39,338 nt of DNA from Polaromonas sp. (lineage in GTDB: Bacteria; Pseudomonadota; Gammaproteobacteria; Burkholderiales; Burkholderiaceae_C), in NCBI RefSeq assembly GCF_012927415.1, contig NZ_JABBPF010000052.1, positions 1 to 39,338 on the forward strand, written 5' to 3'. A program made the position numbers and the translations under genes. Each line of letters opens with the position of its first letter. Positions within the stretch are counted from its first letter, which is position 1. The notes under the pieces are model-generated. The model did no database searches. It was given only the letters and a program-made list of their open reading frames with translations, and had not been told where the DNA came from. Shown here piece by piece: positions 17,280-25,759 of this stretch.

Positions 17280-18863
17280 TCACTTGGCGAGATAAACAGA
17301 ATCGAAACTCTCGTTCACGCCGATTGCCGTGGTCACCAGGTTGCGAACGCGCTTGTTGTAAATCGTCGGGAAATTAATTTCGATCAGCCAGCCCAGAGGC
17401 ACGTCTTCCACCAGAAGCTTTTGAACATCAGCGTAATAACGTTTGCGGTCTTCATCCTTCACAGCCGATGCGGCCTTGGTAAACAGCTCGTCAACATGCT
17501 CATTGCTGTAGCCAGAGGTGTTGGTGTAGGGAATGCCCTTTTTTATGTTGGATGACAGATAGGTGCGCGACACGCCCAGGGCGGGGTCGCCGTATTGGGT
17601 CAAATAGCTCACCAGCATCTCGAAATCCCAGTTCGCCAACCGCTGGGTCCAGCCTGCGGCATCGGTCGATTCGATCACCACGCGCAGTCCTACTTTACCC
17701 AGGGATTGCCGCACGTATTCGCTCAGGCGGTTCCAGGTCTCGCCGTAAGGAAGGCCGACCAGCTTGATGGTGGCACGCACGCCATCCTTGCCCTTTACCA
17801 GCCCCATGTCATCCAGCAGCGCTTCTGCCTTCTTCAGGTCGAGCGGGTAGGGTTTCACATCGGCGCTGTAAAAACGGGTGGCGCTTGACACCGGGCCTGT
17901 AGCCACTTTGGCGTGACCGAACCAGATTTTGTCGCGAATGAAAGTGCGATCCAGCGCATACATCACAGCCTGCCGAAAACGCTTGTCGTCCATGGGCTTG
18001 GAGCGGATGTTGAACTCAATCCACGCCAGCGGAGAGAGAAACTCGTAGCCCTTGTTCGTGACCTCGAATTGAGGCAAAGACTTAAAGCGATTGACGTCGA
18101 ACAGCTCGATATCGCTGAAGCTGGAAACGTCCACTTTTCCGCTTTCAAGCGCCACGGCCCGCGAGGCCGAATCGGGAATGACCTGAAAATAGATGTCATC
18201 AAGATAGGGCAGACCGGGTTTCCAGTAGTTGTCGTTGCGAATCAGATGGATGTATGCGCCTTTCTTCCACTCTTTCAACTTGAACGGCCCGGTTCCAATG
18301 GGGGTCTGGTTAGCCGGGTTGGTTTTGAAGTCGGTACCTTCGTAAATATGACGCGGTACCATGGGCGCGCTGGATACTTCGAAAGACCCCAGGAACGGCG
18401 CAAACGGCTCCTTCAGTTTGAACACAACAGTAGCGGCGTCAGGCGCAGTGACCGATGCCAAATGGCTGAAATTGTTACGCGCGCGGGAATGCACTTCAGG
18501 CAGGAACTTGGACGTTGTGAAAACCACGTCCGCAGCGGTAAAAGGCTTGCCGTCATGCCACTTGACGCCTTCCTGAAGCTTGAACGTGTAGGTGAGGCCG
18601 TCCTCCGAAGACGTCCAGGATTTGGCAAGGCCAGGCTGAGGATTGAGGTTGCTGTCATAAGTCAGCAGGCCCTGGTAGATTTTCCCGCCGATCATCTGCA
18701 CACCACTCAACTGGTTGAGCCCCAGCATCAGTGTAGGAGGCTCGGGGTTGACAATCATGTTGAGCGTGCCGCCTCGCTGCTGCGCAAACGCGGGAACCGC
18801 GCTTGCCGCGACCAGGGCCATGCACATCACACCTCGACCCAGAAAATTTATCATTCGCTTCAT
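17280..18863 (-). CDS. ABC transporter substrate-binding protein, family 5 (peptide/opine type)
   Basis: Periplasmic receptor for the adjacent importer. The 527-residue precursor has a clear signal peptide (MKRMINFLGRGVMCMALVAASAVPAFA, cut before QQ), then the SBP_bac_5 domain: GGTLNMIVNPEPPTL, LAKSWTSSEDGLTYTFKLQEGVKWHDGKPFTAADVVFT, PIGTGPFKLKEWKKG, and DDKRFRQAVMYALDRTFI. Length is normal. It is 35 bases after the kinase gene and 37 before the amidohydrolase gene on the same strand. It is not close to the decayed DppA-like fragment at 11.6-12.2 kb: the matching segments differ, so the two are separate paralogues. Confidence 0.94.
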   Translation of the reverse strand: MKRMINFLGRGVMCMALVAASAVPAFAQQRGGTLNMIVNPEPPTLMLGLNQLSGVQMIGGKIYQGLLTYDSNLNPQPGLAKSWTSSEDGLTYTFKLQEGVKWHDGKPFTAADVVFTTSKFLPEVHSRARNNFSHLASVTAPDAATVVFKLKEPFAPFLGSFEVSSAPMVPRHIYEGTDFKTNPANQTPIGTGPFKLKEWKKGAYIHLIRNDNYWKPGLPYLDDIYFQVIPDSASRAVALESGKVDVSSFSDIELFDVNRFKSLPQFEVTNKGYEFLSPLAWIEFNIRSKPMDDKRFRQAVMYALDRTFIRDKIWFGHAKVATGPVSSATRFYSADVKPYPLDLKKAEALLDDMGLVKGKDGVRATIKLVGLPYGETWNRLSEYVRQSLGKVGLRVVIESTDAAGWTQRLANWDFEMLVSYLTQYGDPALGVSRTYLSSNIKKGIPYTNTSGYSNEHVDELFTKAASAVKDEDRKRYYADVQKLLVEDVPLGWLIEINFPTIYNKRVRNLVTTAIGVNESFDSVYLAK

Positions 18864-18898
18864 TACTTGTCTCCTGTTATTTCTAGTTTCCTGAACAC

Positions 18899-20011
18899 CT
18901 AAAAAGCTTCACAACGGTAGAAGGCCTTGCTGCGGTAGCCGTTGATGACTTCGACATACCCGGTCATTTCAGCGGCAGCTGCCGTATCGCCCATGTCAGC
19001 AATAAATGGACGACCTGCGAGCGAAATTAACTTCGACGGAGTCGCCAGGACCGACACGCCCTTGCGTCCAACCCGGCGAACCATCTCCGCGCTGAATTGC
19101 TGGTTGCCACGGCCAAAGATATGCCCCTGCCCGCCAATACAAGTCACCAGAATGCGCGACGGCCTGTCCGCCGTGAGTTCGAGCAATGCTGCAGCCGTGG
19201 CGTCATGCAACACCAGCTTGCCGGCGATGTAGGCGTCAACGCTCAACAGGGATGCCTGCCCCTTGAGGGCCTGCTTGACAGCCCAGGTCGTCGAACCCGG
19301 ACCTATCAAGTACATCTTATCCGGCTCCATCGCCTCCACAACGCTGGCCGCCATGGCCTGCGCCTGCACCGCATCGCCCGCCCCTGAACGAACCTTTTTG
19401 CCCTGGAGTAGCCTGGGATCCTCGGGGGACGCGACATAGCCGAACAGGCTGGGCTCAATGCGGCCGCAACGTAAATCACTTTCGTCAAGATCCATCACTT
19501 CGCACTGACGGACGCGGCGCGCATGGGAGCGTAGAAAGCGCACTGCCAACGTGCCAGCAGCAGCGGGTGTGGTGGCAAAAACCCCGGAATACATCTTCAC
19601 TCCCGCAGGAATTCCCAGCACCGGGAAGGCATCGCCGACAGACTCGGCAACGTCGCGAGCCGTACCGTCACCGCCGGCGAACAAGATCAAATCCACCTGC
19701 ATGAGCATCAATCGGCGAGCCAGCGCGGCGGTGTCTTCAGCCGATTCCTTTGCCGGTTTGCGATATACGATCTCGCAGCGCAAGCCCGCGGCACTGGCGG
19801 CGTCCGCCCCCAGCGAACCGGAGCCCGTGATGATGGTCAGCTCCGCGCCAAGTTCCCTTAACGCGCTCAACGCTTGAGTTGCACGCGTGACAGCCTGAGG
19901 CACCACGCCCAGCGCCAGCGCCTGTTCAGCCACGCCGTCACTGCCTCGCAACGCTGCAGGTCCGCCAACACCCGCGAGGGCATTGACAATCAGGCCAACA
20001 CGCAGGCTCAT
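18899..20011 (-). CDS. ATP-NAD/AcoX kinase-like protein (COG3199 type)
   Basis: Member of the ATP-NAD kinase superfamily. The 370-residue product has LRVGLIVNALAGVGGPAAL at the N-terminus, the phosphate-binding motif LILFAGGDGTARDVAE (GGDGT about 113-117), a second glycine-rich loop GIPAGVKMYSGVFATTP, and LIGPGSTTWAVKQALK. This is the architecture of the large NAD-kinase-like/AcoX group, longer than housekeeping NAD kinase, whose real substrates are poorly defined. I chose the ATG at 20011 because it overlaps the stop of the preceding PLP-enzyme gene in ATGA (20008-20011). The coupling suggests it works on the same pathway, either making NADP or phosphorylating another intermediate. Precise reaction unknown. 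Confidence 0.88.
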   Translation of the reverse strand: MSLRVGLIVNALAGVGGPAALRGSDGVAEQALALGVVPQAVTRATQALSALRELGAELTIITGSGSLGADAASAAGLRCEIVYRKPAKESAEDTAALARRLMLMQVDLILFAGGDGTARDVAESVGDAFPVLGIPAGVKMYSGVFATTPAAAGTLAVRFLRSHARRVRQCEVMDLDESDLRCGRIEPSLFGYVASPEDPRLLQGKKVRSGAGDAVQAQAMAASVVEAMEPDKMYLIGPGSTTWAVKQALKGQASLLSVDAYIAGKLVLHDATAAALLELTADRPSRILVTCIGGQGHIFGRGNQQFSAEMVRRVGRKGVSVLATPSKLISLAGRPFIADMGDTAAAAEMTGYVEVINGYRSKAFYRCEAF

Positions 20012-21618
20012 GCGCCCTGCTTCGTCTCTTGGTCGAGAAGCTTGCGCTGGTAGCCGCGCCACGTCATGGCCCATCGTTTGGGATCATCGAGGACTGAACC
20101 ATCAATAGCGTGCACCGGGCAGTTGTGCGGCGCCGAACGCACGATCTCGGGATCGGTGTAGGCCTCATGGGCGATGTGCCGCATGACATCTACGAACTCA
20201 TCCAGATCCGCTTGCGAAAACGACTCGGTGGGCTCGACCGTGGCGGGCTCAGGCACCACGAACGGATGATGGCTGGTCCAGTAGTGCACACCAAAGTCGG
20301 CGGCCCGGATGCCAATTTGATCAGAGCGAATTCCGGTGTCGGCGTGAAGCTTTTCCCAGCTGTAACGAACTTGTTCGATACGCCGCTTACCTGGCGCATA
20401 GGGTGCGCTGAGTCCCGGAATTTTCAACAATTCATGCATCATGTAATTGTTGTTGAGAACAGCGATTTCAGACACTTCCCGCAACCCCTTGGCGCCCAGG
20501 TTCATCACCCAGGCATAGGCGCGCAACACAATGCTGGCAGCGCCCATGAACGCGGACAGTTTGCCGATTGAATCGGGCCCGGCATCTTCGACGCTGTAGC
20601 GACCTTCCCGGAGCATTATTTTGGGAGACGGTAAAAAGCGTTCCAGTGCCTGCGTGACGCACATGGCACCCACAGCAGGGCCCCCACAGGAATGAGGCGT
20701 CGCGAATGTCTTGTGCAAATTGAATTGACACATGTCAAACCCGGCTTCTCGTGCGCGGGTGATTCCCAACAGTCCGTTCGCATTGGCCTGATCGTAGATA
20801 TTCAATCCCCCCGCGGCGCGAACCAGGTCTGTAAACTGGCGAATTTTCTTGTTGAAGATTCCGGTGTCTTCCGGATTGGTGATGATGAGGGCCGCGGTGC
20901 GAGGAGACAGGGCCGCACGCAAAGCCTCCAGATCAGGGAAGCCGTCGGCGTCCGGATATAGAGTAATGACCTTGTAGCCCAGCAAGCGGGCACAGGCTGC
21001 GTCCGACGGATGGGAAAAAATCGTCGTTATTACTTCGTCGCGAACGCCGTAGGTGCCGGCATCTTCCTGATAGGCCCGCAACACGGCGAAATTTCCATAA
21101 ATCGCTTGCGAGCCGCTGCGCGCCTGCAGCGACACCGCATCCATGCCGGATACTTCCATCAGAAGCGCATGAACCTGATGGTACATGTGCAGCAGGCCTT
21201 GCACCGTGTCCACATCCTGCAGCGGATGCAGCTCGGACATCCGGGCATCCCGCGCCAGCTGCTCGTTGACTTTGGGGCTGTATTTAATGGTGCAGGTGCC
21301 TTGCCCTACATCCACGTTCAGGTCTGCTCCCAGCGTTTGCTGTGATAAGCGCAGGTAATGACGCAGAACGCGGTTTTGCGCTATCTCCGGCAGGCGCGGA
21401 GCCTCGATACGCAGCATTCCCGCAGGCAGGCCCGACAACGCCTCGCTGGTCGCAGCGGCGACTTCTGGCTCCAGTTCGGGAACCAGCACGCCGCGCTCGC
21501 CGCGCTGTGACAGCTCGAAAATGACCGGCTCGTCCCAGCGCGCCTGGTGATAGCGGCGCAGATTGGCGCGACCATTCGTGAATCGGGACAAGGATATGTT
21601 GTGCATGGCTTGATTCAT
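20008..21618 (-). CDS. Glycine decarboxylase P-protein-like, PLP-binding subunit (GcvPB-like)
   Basis: Homologue of subunit 2 of two-chain glycine decarboxylase. The 536-residue protein keeps the fold: TCTIKYSPKVNE, LHPLQDVDTVQGLLHMY, and the PLP-lysine motif NLHKTFATPHSCGGPA (Lys303). However, motifs usually near-invariant are changed: the AGAQGE stretch reads RSGSQAIY (167-174), the SAHGTNPA loop reads SHPSDAA, the YDGAN segment reads YDQAN, and GGGGPG reads SCGGPA. This suggests a different substrate or acceptor than glycine and lipoyl H-protein. I chose the ATG at 21618, overlapping the partner stop in ATGA (21615-21618). No gcvT or gcvH is nearby. The 3' end overlaps the kinase gene. Calling it gcvPB would overstate what is known. 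Confidence 0.85.
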   Translation of the reverse strand: MNQAMHNISLSRFTNGRANLRRYHQARWDEPVIFELSQRGERGVLVPELEPEVAAATSEALSGLPAGMLRIEAPRLPEIAQNRVLRHYLRLSQQTLGADLNVDVGQGTCTIKYSPKVNEQLARDARMSELHPLQDVDTVQGLLHMYHQVHALLMEVSGMDAVSLQARSGSQAIYGNFAVLRAYQEDAGTYGVRDEVITTIFSHPSDAACARLLGYKVITLYPDADGFPDLEALRAALSPRTAALIITNPEDTGIFNKKIRQFTDLVRAAGGLNIYDQANANGLLGITRAREAGFDMCQFNLHKTFATPHSCGGPAVGAMCVTQALERFLPSPKIMLREGRYSVEDAGPDSIGKLSAFMGAASIVLRAYAWVMNLGAKGLREVSEIAVLNNNYMMHELLKIPGLSAPYAPGKRRIEQVRYSWEKLHADTGIRSDQIGIRAADFGVHYWTSHHPFVVPEPATVEPTESFSQADLDEFVDVMRHIAHEAYTDPEIVRSAPHNCPVHAIDGSVLDDPKRWAMTWRGYQRKLLDQETKQGA

Positions 21619-23009
21619 TTCTCGAGGATGGTGGCAAGTGCTTCGCACAAGGTGGCGACGTCTTCCTGGCTATGCACTTCGGTAAAGCTGTACAGCGCGC
21701 ACTGACCCAGTGCGGGAAAGGCAATGCTAAGGTCGTGACCGCCAAAAATGCCCTGTTCAAGCAGCGCGCGGTTGATCGTCTTGACCGATTTGCCGCTGGC
21801 ATCGAAGTTCACCACGAACTCCTTGAAGTGCACCTGTTCGGCATGCGGTATGCGTATGCCCGGCACACTGGCCAGCTGCTGTTTGGCATAGGCGTTGCGG
21901 CAGATGATGGTGTGGGCCAGGTCTAGCATGCCCTGCGGGCCCATCAAGGCCATATACACCCCGGCGGTGATACCCCAAAGAGCGGCGGCGGTGCCGACAA
22001 ACTCATTGCCATTTTCTCGCTTGTCAAACGATGTGCGGCTGTAAGCCACGTCACCGAAACCGTACTCGCCCGGCACTTTGGTGGGAGCAATACCGAACAG
22101 CCGCGAAGGGTATTGCATCACCAGGGCCTCGTTGTCATGCGTGCCGATAAAACCACCATGCCCGCCGCCATAGCTCATGTGCATCCCCAGCGACTGGATA
22201 TCGCCGCACACAATATCCGCGCCGTAGGTTGATGGTGGCGCAATCACCCCCAGAGAAGTCGGGTCCACGCCGACCACCAGCAAGGCACCGCAGGCATGAA
22301 CGGCCGCCGCGATGGCCGGTCCGTCCTGAATCACACCCAGATACGATGGGTTGTCAATGAAAAGGCAGGCGACTTCCTCGTTCAGCAGGCTCGCCAGTCG
22401 ACCCATGTCCAGAGTGCCGGTGGCGAGGTCAAAGGGTGCGCGGCGGAACTCGAGGTCGCTGCGGCCATAGTTTTGCATGACCGAATACAGGTCGGGGCTC
22501 ACATGTTCGGCCACCAGCACAACCCGGCGGCCGGTATGACGTCCAGCCATCCGCACGGCCGTGGCCGCGGCTTGATGGCCATCGAACGTCGGAATACTGA
22601 CGACTTCCATCTCCAGCATCTCACCCATCATGCTGGCGTACTCAAACAGCGCCTGAAAACGGCCCGCGTCGTCGTAGGGCTCACCGGCATAGGCCGTAAG
22701 AAACTCGCTGCGACCGTTGACTTCATCGCACACGGCTGGCACGTGGTGCTGGTAGCAGCCGCCGCCAAGAAAGCTGAGCACCTGGTCACAGGAGGTGTTT
22801 TTTGCCAACAGCGACTGCACGTGGCGCTTGAGTCTGTGCTCGGAAAGCAACGGTTCGGGCAGGTTCAGCGGGCGCTGCATGCGCAATTCTGGAGGAATCT
22901 CGGCGTAAAGTTCGTCCATTGAACTTGCGCCTATCGCCGCAAGCATCCTTGCCTTGACCTCGGGAACCGAATTGGGTATGTATGGGTAAACGTGAATCGA
23001 ATTTGTCAT
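21615..23009 (-). CDS. Glycine decarboxylase P-protein-like, small subunit (GcvPA-like)
   Basis: Homologue of subunit 1 of two-chain glycine decarboxylase; pairs with the PLP subunit encoded next. The 464-residue protein starts with the family block YPYIPNSVPEVKARML...IGASSMDELYAEIPPELR and has FLGGGCYQHHVPAV (about 80-93). The motif normally read as YTPYQPEISQGTLQ is here YAGEPYDDAGRFQ (107-119), and SMYDGATA reads PTFDGHQA, so both conserved active-site stretches have diverged. The C-terminal part is ordinary. First gene of the array, 133 bases from the divergent LysR gene. A possible ribosome-binding AAAAGGA lies upstream at somewhat long spacing. Role inferred, not established. Confidence 0.85.
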   Translation of the reverse strand: MTNSIHVYPYIPNSVPEVKARMLAAIGASSMDELYAEIPPELRMQRPLNLPEPLLSEHRLKRHVQSLLAKNTSCDQVLSFLGGGCYQHHVPAVCDEVNGRSEFLTAYAGEPYDDAGRFQALFEYASMMGEMLEMEVVSIPTFDGHQAAATAVRMAGRHTGRRVVLVAEHVSPDLYSVMQNYGRSDLEFRRAPFDLATGTLDMGRLASLLNEEVACLFIDNPSYLGVIQDGPAIAAAVHACGALLVVGVDPTSLGVIAPPSTYGADIVCGDIQSLGMHMSYGGGHGGFIGTHDNEALVMQYPSRLFGIAPTKVPGEYGFGDVAYSRTSFDKRENGNEFVGTAAALWGITAGVYMALMGPQGMLDLAHTIICRNAYAKQQLASVPGIRIPHAEQVHFKEFVVNFDASGKSVKTINRALLEQGIFGGHDLSIAFPALGQCALYSFTEVHSQEDVATLCEALATILEK

Positions 23010-23052
23010 GCCTAAGGCTCATCCTTTTAAGACCATCACCCCTTTAAATACA

Positions 23053-23137
23053 GGGATAGGCAAAGTGTCTCGGGATAAGCAACGCACGACAAATGATCAT
23101 TTTTTACGCGTGGGATAAGTTAATCTAATAGACTTAT
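23053..23137. promoter_or_regulatory. LysR-type operator cluster between gcvPA-like and LysR genes
   Basis: A perfect inverted repeat ATAAGT-N11-ACTTAT (23115-23137) has the T-N11-A form of a LysR box. The word GGGATA recurs at 23053, 23072 and 23112, and the last two extend to GGGATAAG exactly 40 bases apart, close to whole helical turns. The cluster fills the 133-base divergent gap and ends six bases before the LysR ATG. Confidence 0.65.
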
Positions 23138-23142
23138 TGCCC

Positions 23143-24048
23143 ATGGCCAACCTCCTGATCAATCTCAATACCCTACGCGCCTTCGAAGCCACCGCTCGCA
23201 AGAACAGCTTCACCCTTGCCGCTCAAGAACTTTGCGTGACACAGGCGGCGGTCAGTCATCAAGTTCGTCAGATTGAAGAAGTCCTGGGCGTCCGCCTGTT
23301 TGAGCGCGCTCACCGGCGCGTCACGCTCACCGATGCCGGTACCCGCGTTTACGGCACGATTTCCAACGCGTTTCGAGACATTGACAGCACACTTCGCGAA
23401 GTACGGGCGCAAGGCGAGGCCAAGATGACCCTCACGGTGCAGGTAACACCGTCGTTTGGTTCACGCTGGCTGGCGCGCCGCCTGCACTGGTTCTGGGCCG
23501 AGTACCCCGAGATTGACCTGCGCATTTATCACGCCTTGCCGCATGAGCAGTATGACGTGCGCCGCGTAGACCTGGCGATTAAATGGGGCCACAAGAGCTG
23601 GGGCTCCCTGCACTCGGAGGTCTTGTTTGAATGCCAGTTGCTACCCGTGTGCTCGCCCCGATACCTGCGCCCGGAACATCCGCTTCGCAAGCCGGAAGAT
23701 CTGCTGCACTATGCCTTGCTGCACGAGGACAGCTATGAGGACTGGTCAGCCTGGTTTCGCGCCGCAGAGGTTTCACAGCCCGTTCCCATGCGCGGGCCCA
23801 TCATCAACGACAGCAATACCCTCATTGAAGCCGCGCTCAACCTGCAAGGCATTGCACTGGGGCGGCTTCCGCTGATACGAGAGCAACTGCAGGAAGGCTT
23901 GCTGGTCAGTCCGTTTGACCTCGCCATCAAATGCGAAGGTGCTTATCACCTCGTCTACGACGAGAAAGTCTCGAACAGCGAAGTTTTCAAGAAATTTCGG
24001 AATTTTCTGATTGAGCAGGCGCGCGCAGGCCTTGTGACCGCGGAGTGA
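23143..24048 (+). CDS. LysR-type regulator, GcvA-like
   Basis: Probable regulator of the divergent nine-gene array. The 301-residue protein has a LysR winged helix (LNTLRAFEATARKNSFTLAAQELCVTQAAVSHQVRQIEEVLGVRLFER) and an effector domain with the GcvA-type features VTPSFGSRWLARRL, DVRRVDLAIKWG, LLPVCSPRYL and LLHEDSYEDW. GcvA controls the glycine cleavage operon in E. coli, so this relationship fits the P-protein homologues next door. I chose ATG at 23143; a TTG two codons earlier is possible. No clear ribosome-binding site, and the candidate operator ends six bases upstream, so it may repress itself. Confidence 0.93.
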   Translation: MANLLINLNTLRAFEATARKNSFTLAAQELCVTQAAVSHQVRQIEEVLGVRLFERAHRRVTLTDAGTRVYGTISNAFRDIDSTLREVRAQGEAKMTLTVQVTPSFGSRWLARRLHWFWAEYPEIDLRIYHALPHEQYDVRRVDLAIKWGHKSWGSLHSEVLFECQLLPVCSPRYLRPEHPLRKPEDLLHYALLHEDSYEDWSAWFRAAEVSQPVPMRGPIINDSNTLIEAALNLQGIALGRLPLIREQLQEGLLVSPFDLAIKCEGAYHLVYDEKVSNSEVFKKFRNFLIEQARAGLVTAE

Positions 24049-24125
24049 GCCGAGGTTTGCAGGCAAAGTCTCGCGCTCTGCGCCCAAGCATAAAAGCGGC
24101 CTGATGCCTCGCCGCGAAAACGACG

Positions 24126-25649
24126 CTACTTCGCTGTCGGCATTACAAACTCGGCACCCTTGCCGATGCTCTCGGGCCAGCGCTGCATGATCGATTTTTG
24201 TTTGGTGTAAAAACGCACGCCTTCTTCGCCATAAGCGTGCATGTCGCCAAAAAGGCTTTTCTTCCAGCCGCCAAAGCCGTGCCAGGCCATGGGAACCGGA
24301 ATCGGCACGTTGATGCCGACCATGCCGACCTGGATGCGGCGGGAAAATTCGCGCGCCACATGGCCGTCTCGCGTGTAGCAGCTCACCCCATTGCCAAACT
24401 CATGGGCGTTGACCAGTTCGACGGCTTCGGCAAAATCCTTCACGCGCACACAGCCCAGCACCGGGCCGAAAATCTCTTCCTTGTAGATCCGCATATCGGG
24501 CGTGACATGATCAAACAGCGTGCCGCCCATCCAGAAGCCTTCTTCGTGGCCCTTGACGGTGTGGCCGCGCCCATCCACCAGCAGCGTTGCGCCTTCCTTC
24601 ACGCCTTGCTCGATATAGCCAGTGATGCGCTGATGGGCTGCGGCCGTGACGATGGGTCCCATCTCGGCATCCAGCTCGATGCCATTTTTGATCACCAGCG
24701 TTTTGGCTCTGGCCTGCAGCATGGGAATGAGCCTGTCGGCCACGTCGCCCACCAGAACCGCCACCGAAATCGCCATGCAGCGCTCACCCGCCGAGCCGTA
24801 AGCGGCGCCGATCAGGCCATCAACGGCCTGCTCCAGGTCAGCGTCGGGCATGACCACCATATGATTCTTGGCCCCACCCAAAGCCTGCACGCGCTTGCCG
24901 TGATGCGCGCCGGTTTCGTAGATGTAGTTGGCTATCGGCGTCGAGCCGACAAAGGAAACGGCCTTCACATCCGGGTGCACCAGCAATGCATCAACCGCCT
25001 CCTTGTCGCCCTGCACCACGTTGAAAACGCCGTCAGGCAAACCGGCCTGCCTGAGCAACTCGGCCATGAACAGGCTGGCGCTCGGGTCAATCGGGCTAGG
25101 CTTCAAAACAAAGGTGTTGCCCGCAGCAATCGCCACCGGGAACATCCACATCGGCACCATCACCGGGAAGTTGAAGGGCGTAATGCCCGCCACGACGCCG
25201 AGCGGCTGACGCAGCGTCCAGTTGTCAAGGCCGGTACTCACCTGATCGGTAAAGTCCCCCTTGAGCAGTTGCGGAATGCCGCAGGCAAATTCCACGATGT
25301 CGATGCCGCGCGAGACCTCGCCCTGCGCGTCGGTAAACACCTTGCCATGTTCGGCGGTGATCAGGTGCGCCAGCTGGTCCTTGTTCTGGTTGAGCAACTC
25401 CAGAAACTTGAACATCACTCTGGCCCGGCGCAGCGGCGGCGTGTCAGCCCAGGCCGGAAAGGCGGCCTGCGCGGCGGCAACGGCCGCGGCCACGTCAGCC
25501 TCACTACCCAGCGCGACATGGCCTGTAACGGCGCCAGTGGCTGGGTTGAAGACTGGCTGGCTGCGACTGGCGTCGGGGACGCGGGCGCGTCCGTTCAGAT
25601 GGTGGCCAATGGTGATTTGCGTGGCAACTTCGGCAGGCGATGAGAACAT
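24126..25649 (-). CDS. mmsA: CoA-acylating methylmalonate-semialdehyde dehydrogenase
   Basis: MmsA oxidises methylmalonate or malonate semialdehyde with NAD+ and CoA, giving propionyl- or acetyl-CoA with loss of CO2, in valine, beta-alanine and inositol breakdown. The 507-residue protein is an aldehyde dehydrogenase with [51 protein letters not shown] and catalytic Cys291 in [11 protein letters not shown]; the family-specific [12 protein letters not shown] and [19 protein letters not shown] stretches support MmsA over other ALDHs. AGGA precedes the ATG at 25649. Divergent from a LysR gene with a palindrome in between. No other valine-pathway gene is in the window. Confidence 0.93.
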   Translation of the reverse strand: MFSSPAEVATQITIGHHLNGRARVPDASRSQPVFNPATGAVTGHVALGSEADVAAAVAAAQAAFPAWADTPPLRRARVMFKFLELLNQNKDQLAHLITAEHGKVFTDAQGEVSRGIDIVEFACGIPQLLKGDFTDQVSTGLDNWTLRQPLGVVAGITPFNFPVMVPMWMFPVAIAAGNTFVLKPSPIDPSASLFMAELLRQAGLPDGVFNVVQGDKEAVDALLVHPDVKAVSFVGSTPIANYIYETGAHHGKRVQALGGAKNHMVVMPDADLEQAVDGLIGAAYGSAGERCMAISVAVLVGDVADRLIPMLQARAKTLVIKNGIELDAEMGPIVTAAAHQRITGYIEQGVKEGATLLVDGRGHTVKGHEEGFWMGGTLFDHVTPDMRIYKEEIFGPVLGCVRVKDFAEAVELVNAHEFGNGVSCYTRDGHVAREFSRRIQVGMVGINVPIPVPMAWHGFGGWKKSLFGDMHAYGEEGVRFYTKQKSIMQRWPESIGKGAEFVMPTAK

Positions 25650-25735
25650 GGGAAATCCTTTGAAAAGTGAATCCGTGGAACACAGTCAGTCTAAAAGCCG
25701 CTAAGGGGTTTGATAAGACCCTGTTTACTGATTAC

Positions 25736-25757
25736 ATTGTTCATATTCCTGAACAAT
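25736..25757. promoter_or_regulatory. LysR-type operator between mmsA and its LysR gene
   Basis: ATTGTTC (25736-25742) and GAACAAT (25751-25757) are perfect seven-base arms over an eight-base spacer, ending two bases before the LysR start at 25760. The site can serve both divergent genes and suggests autorepression. Confidence 0.6.
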
Positions 25758-25759
25758 GA

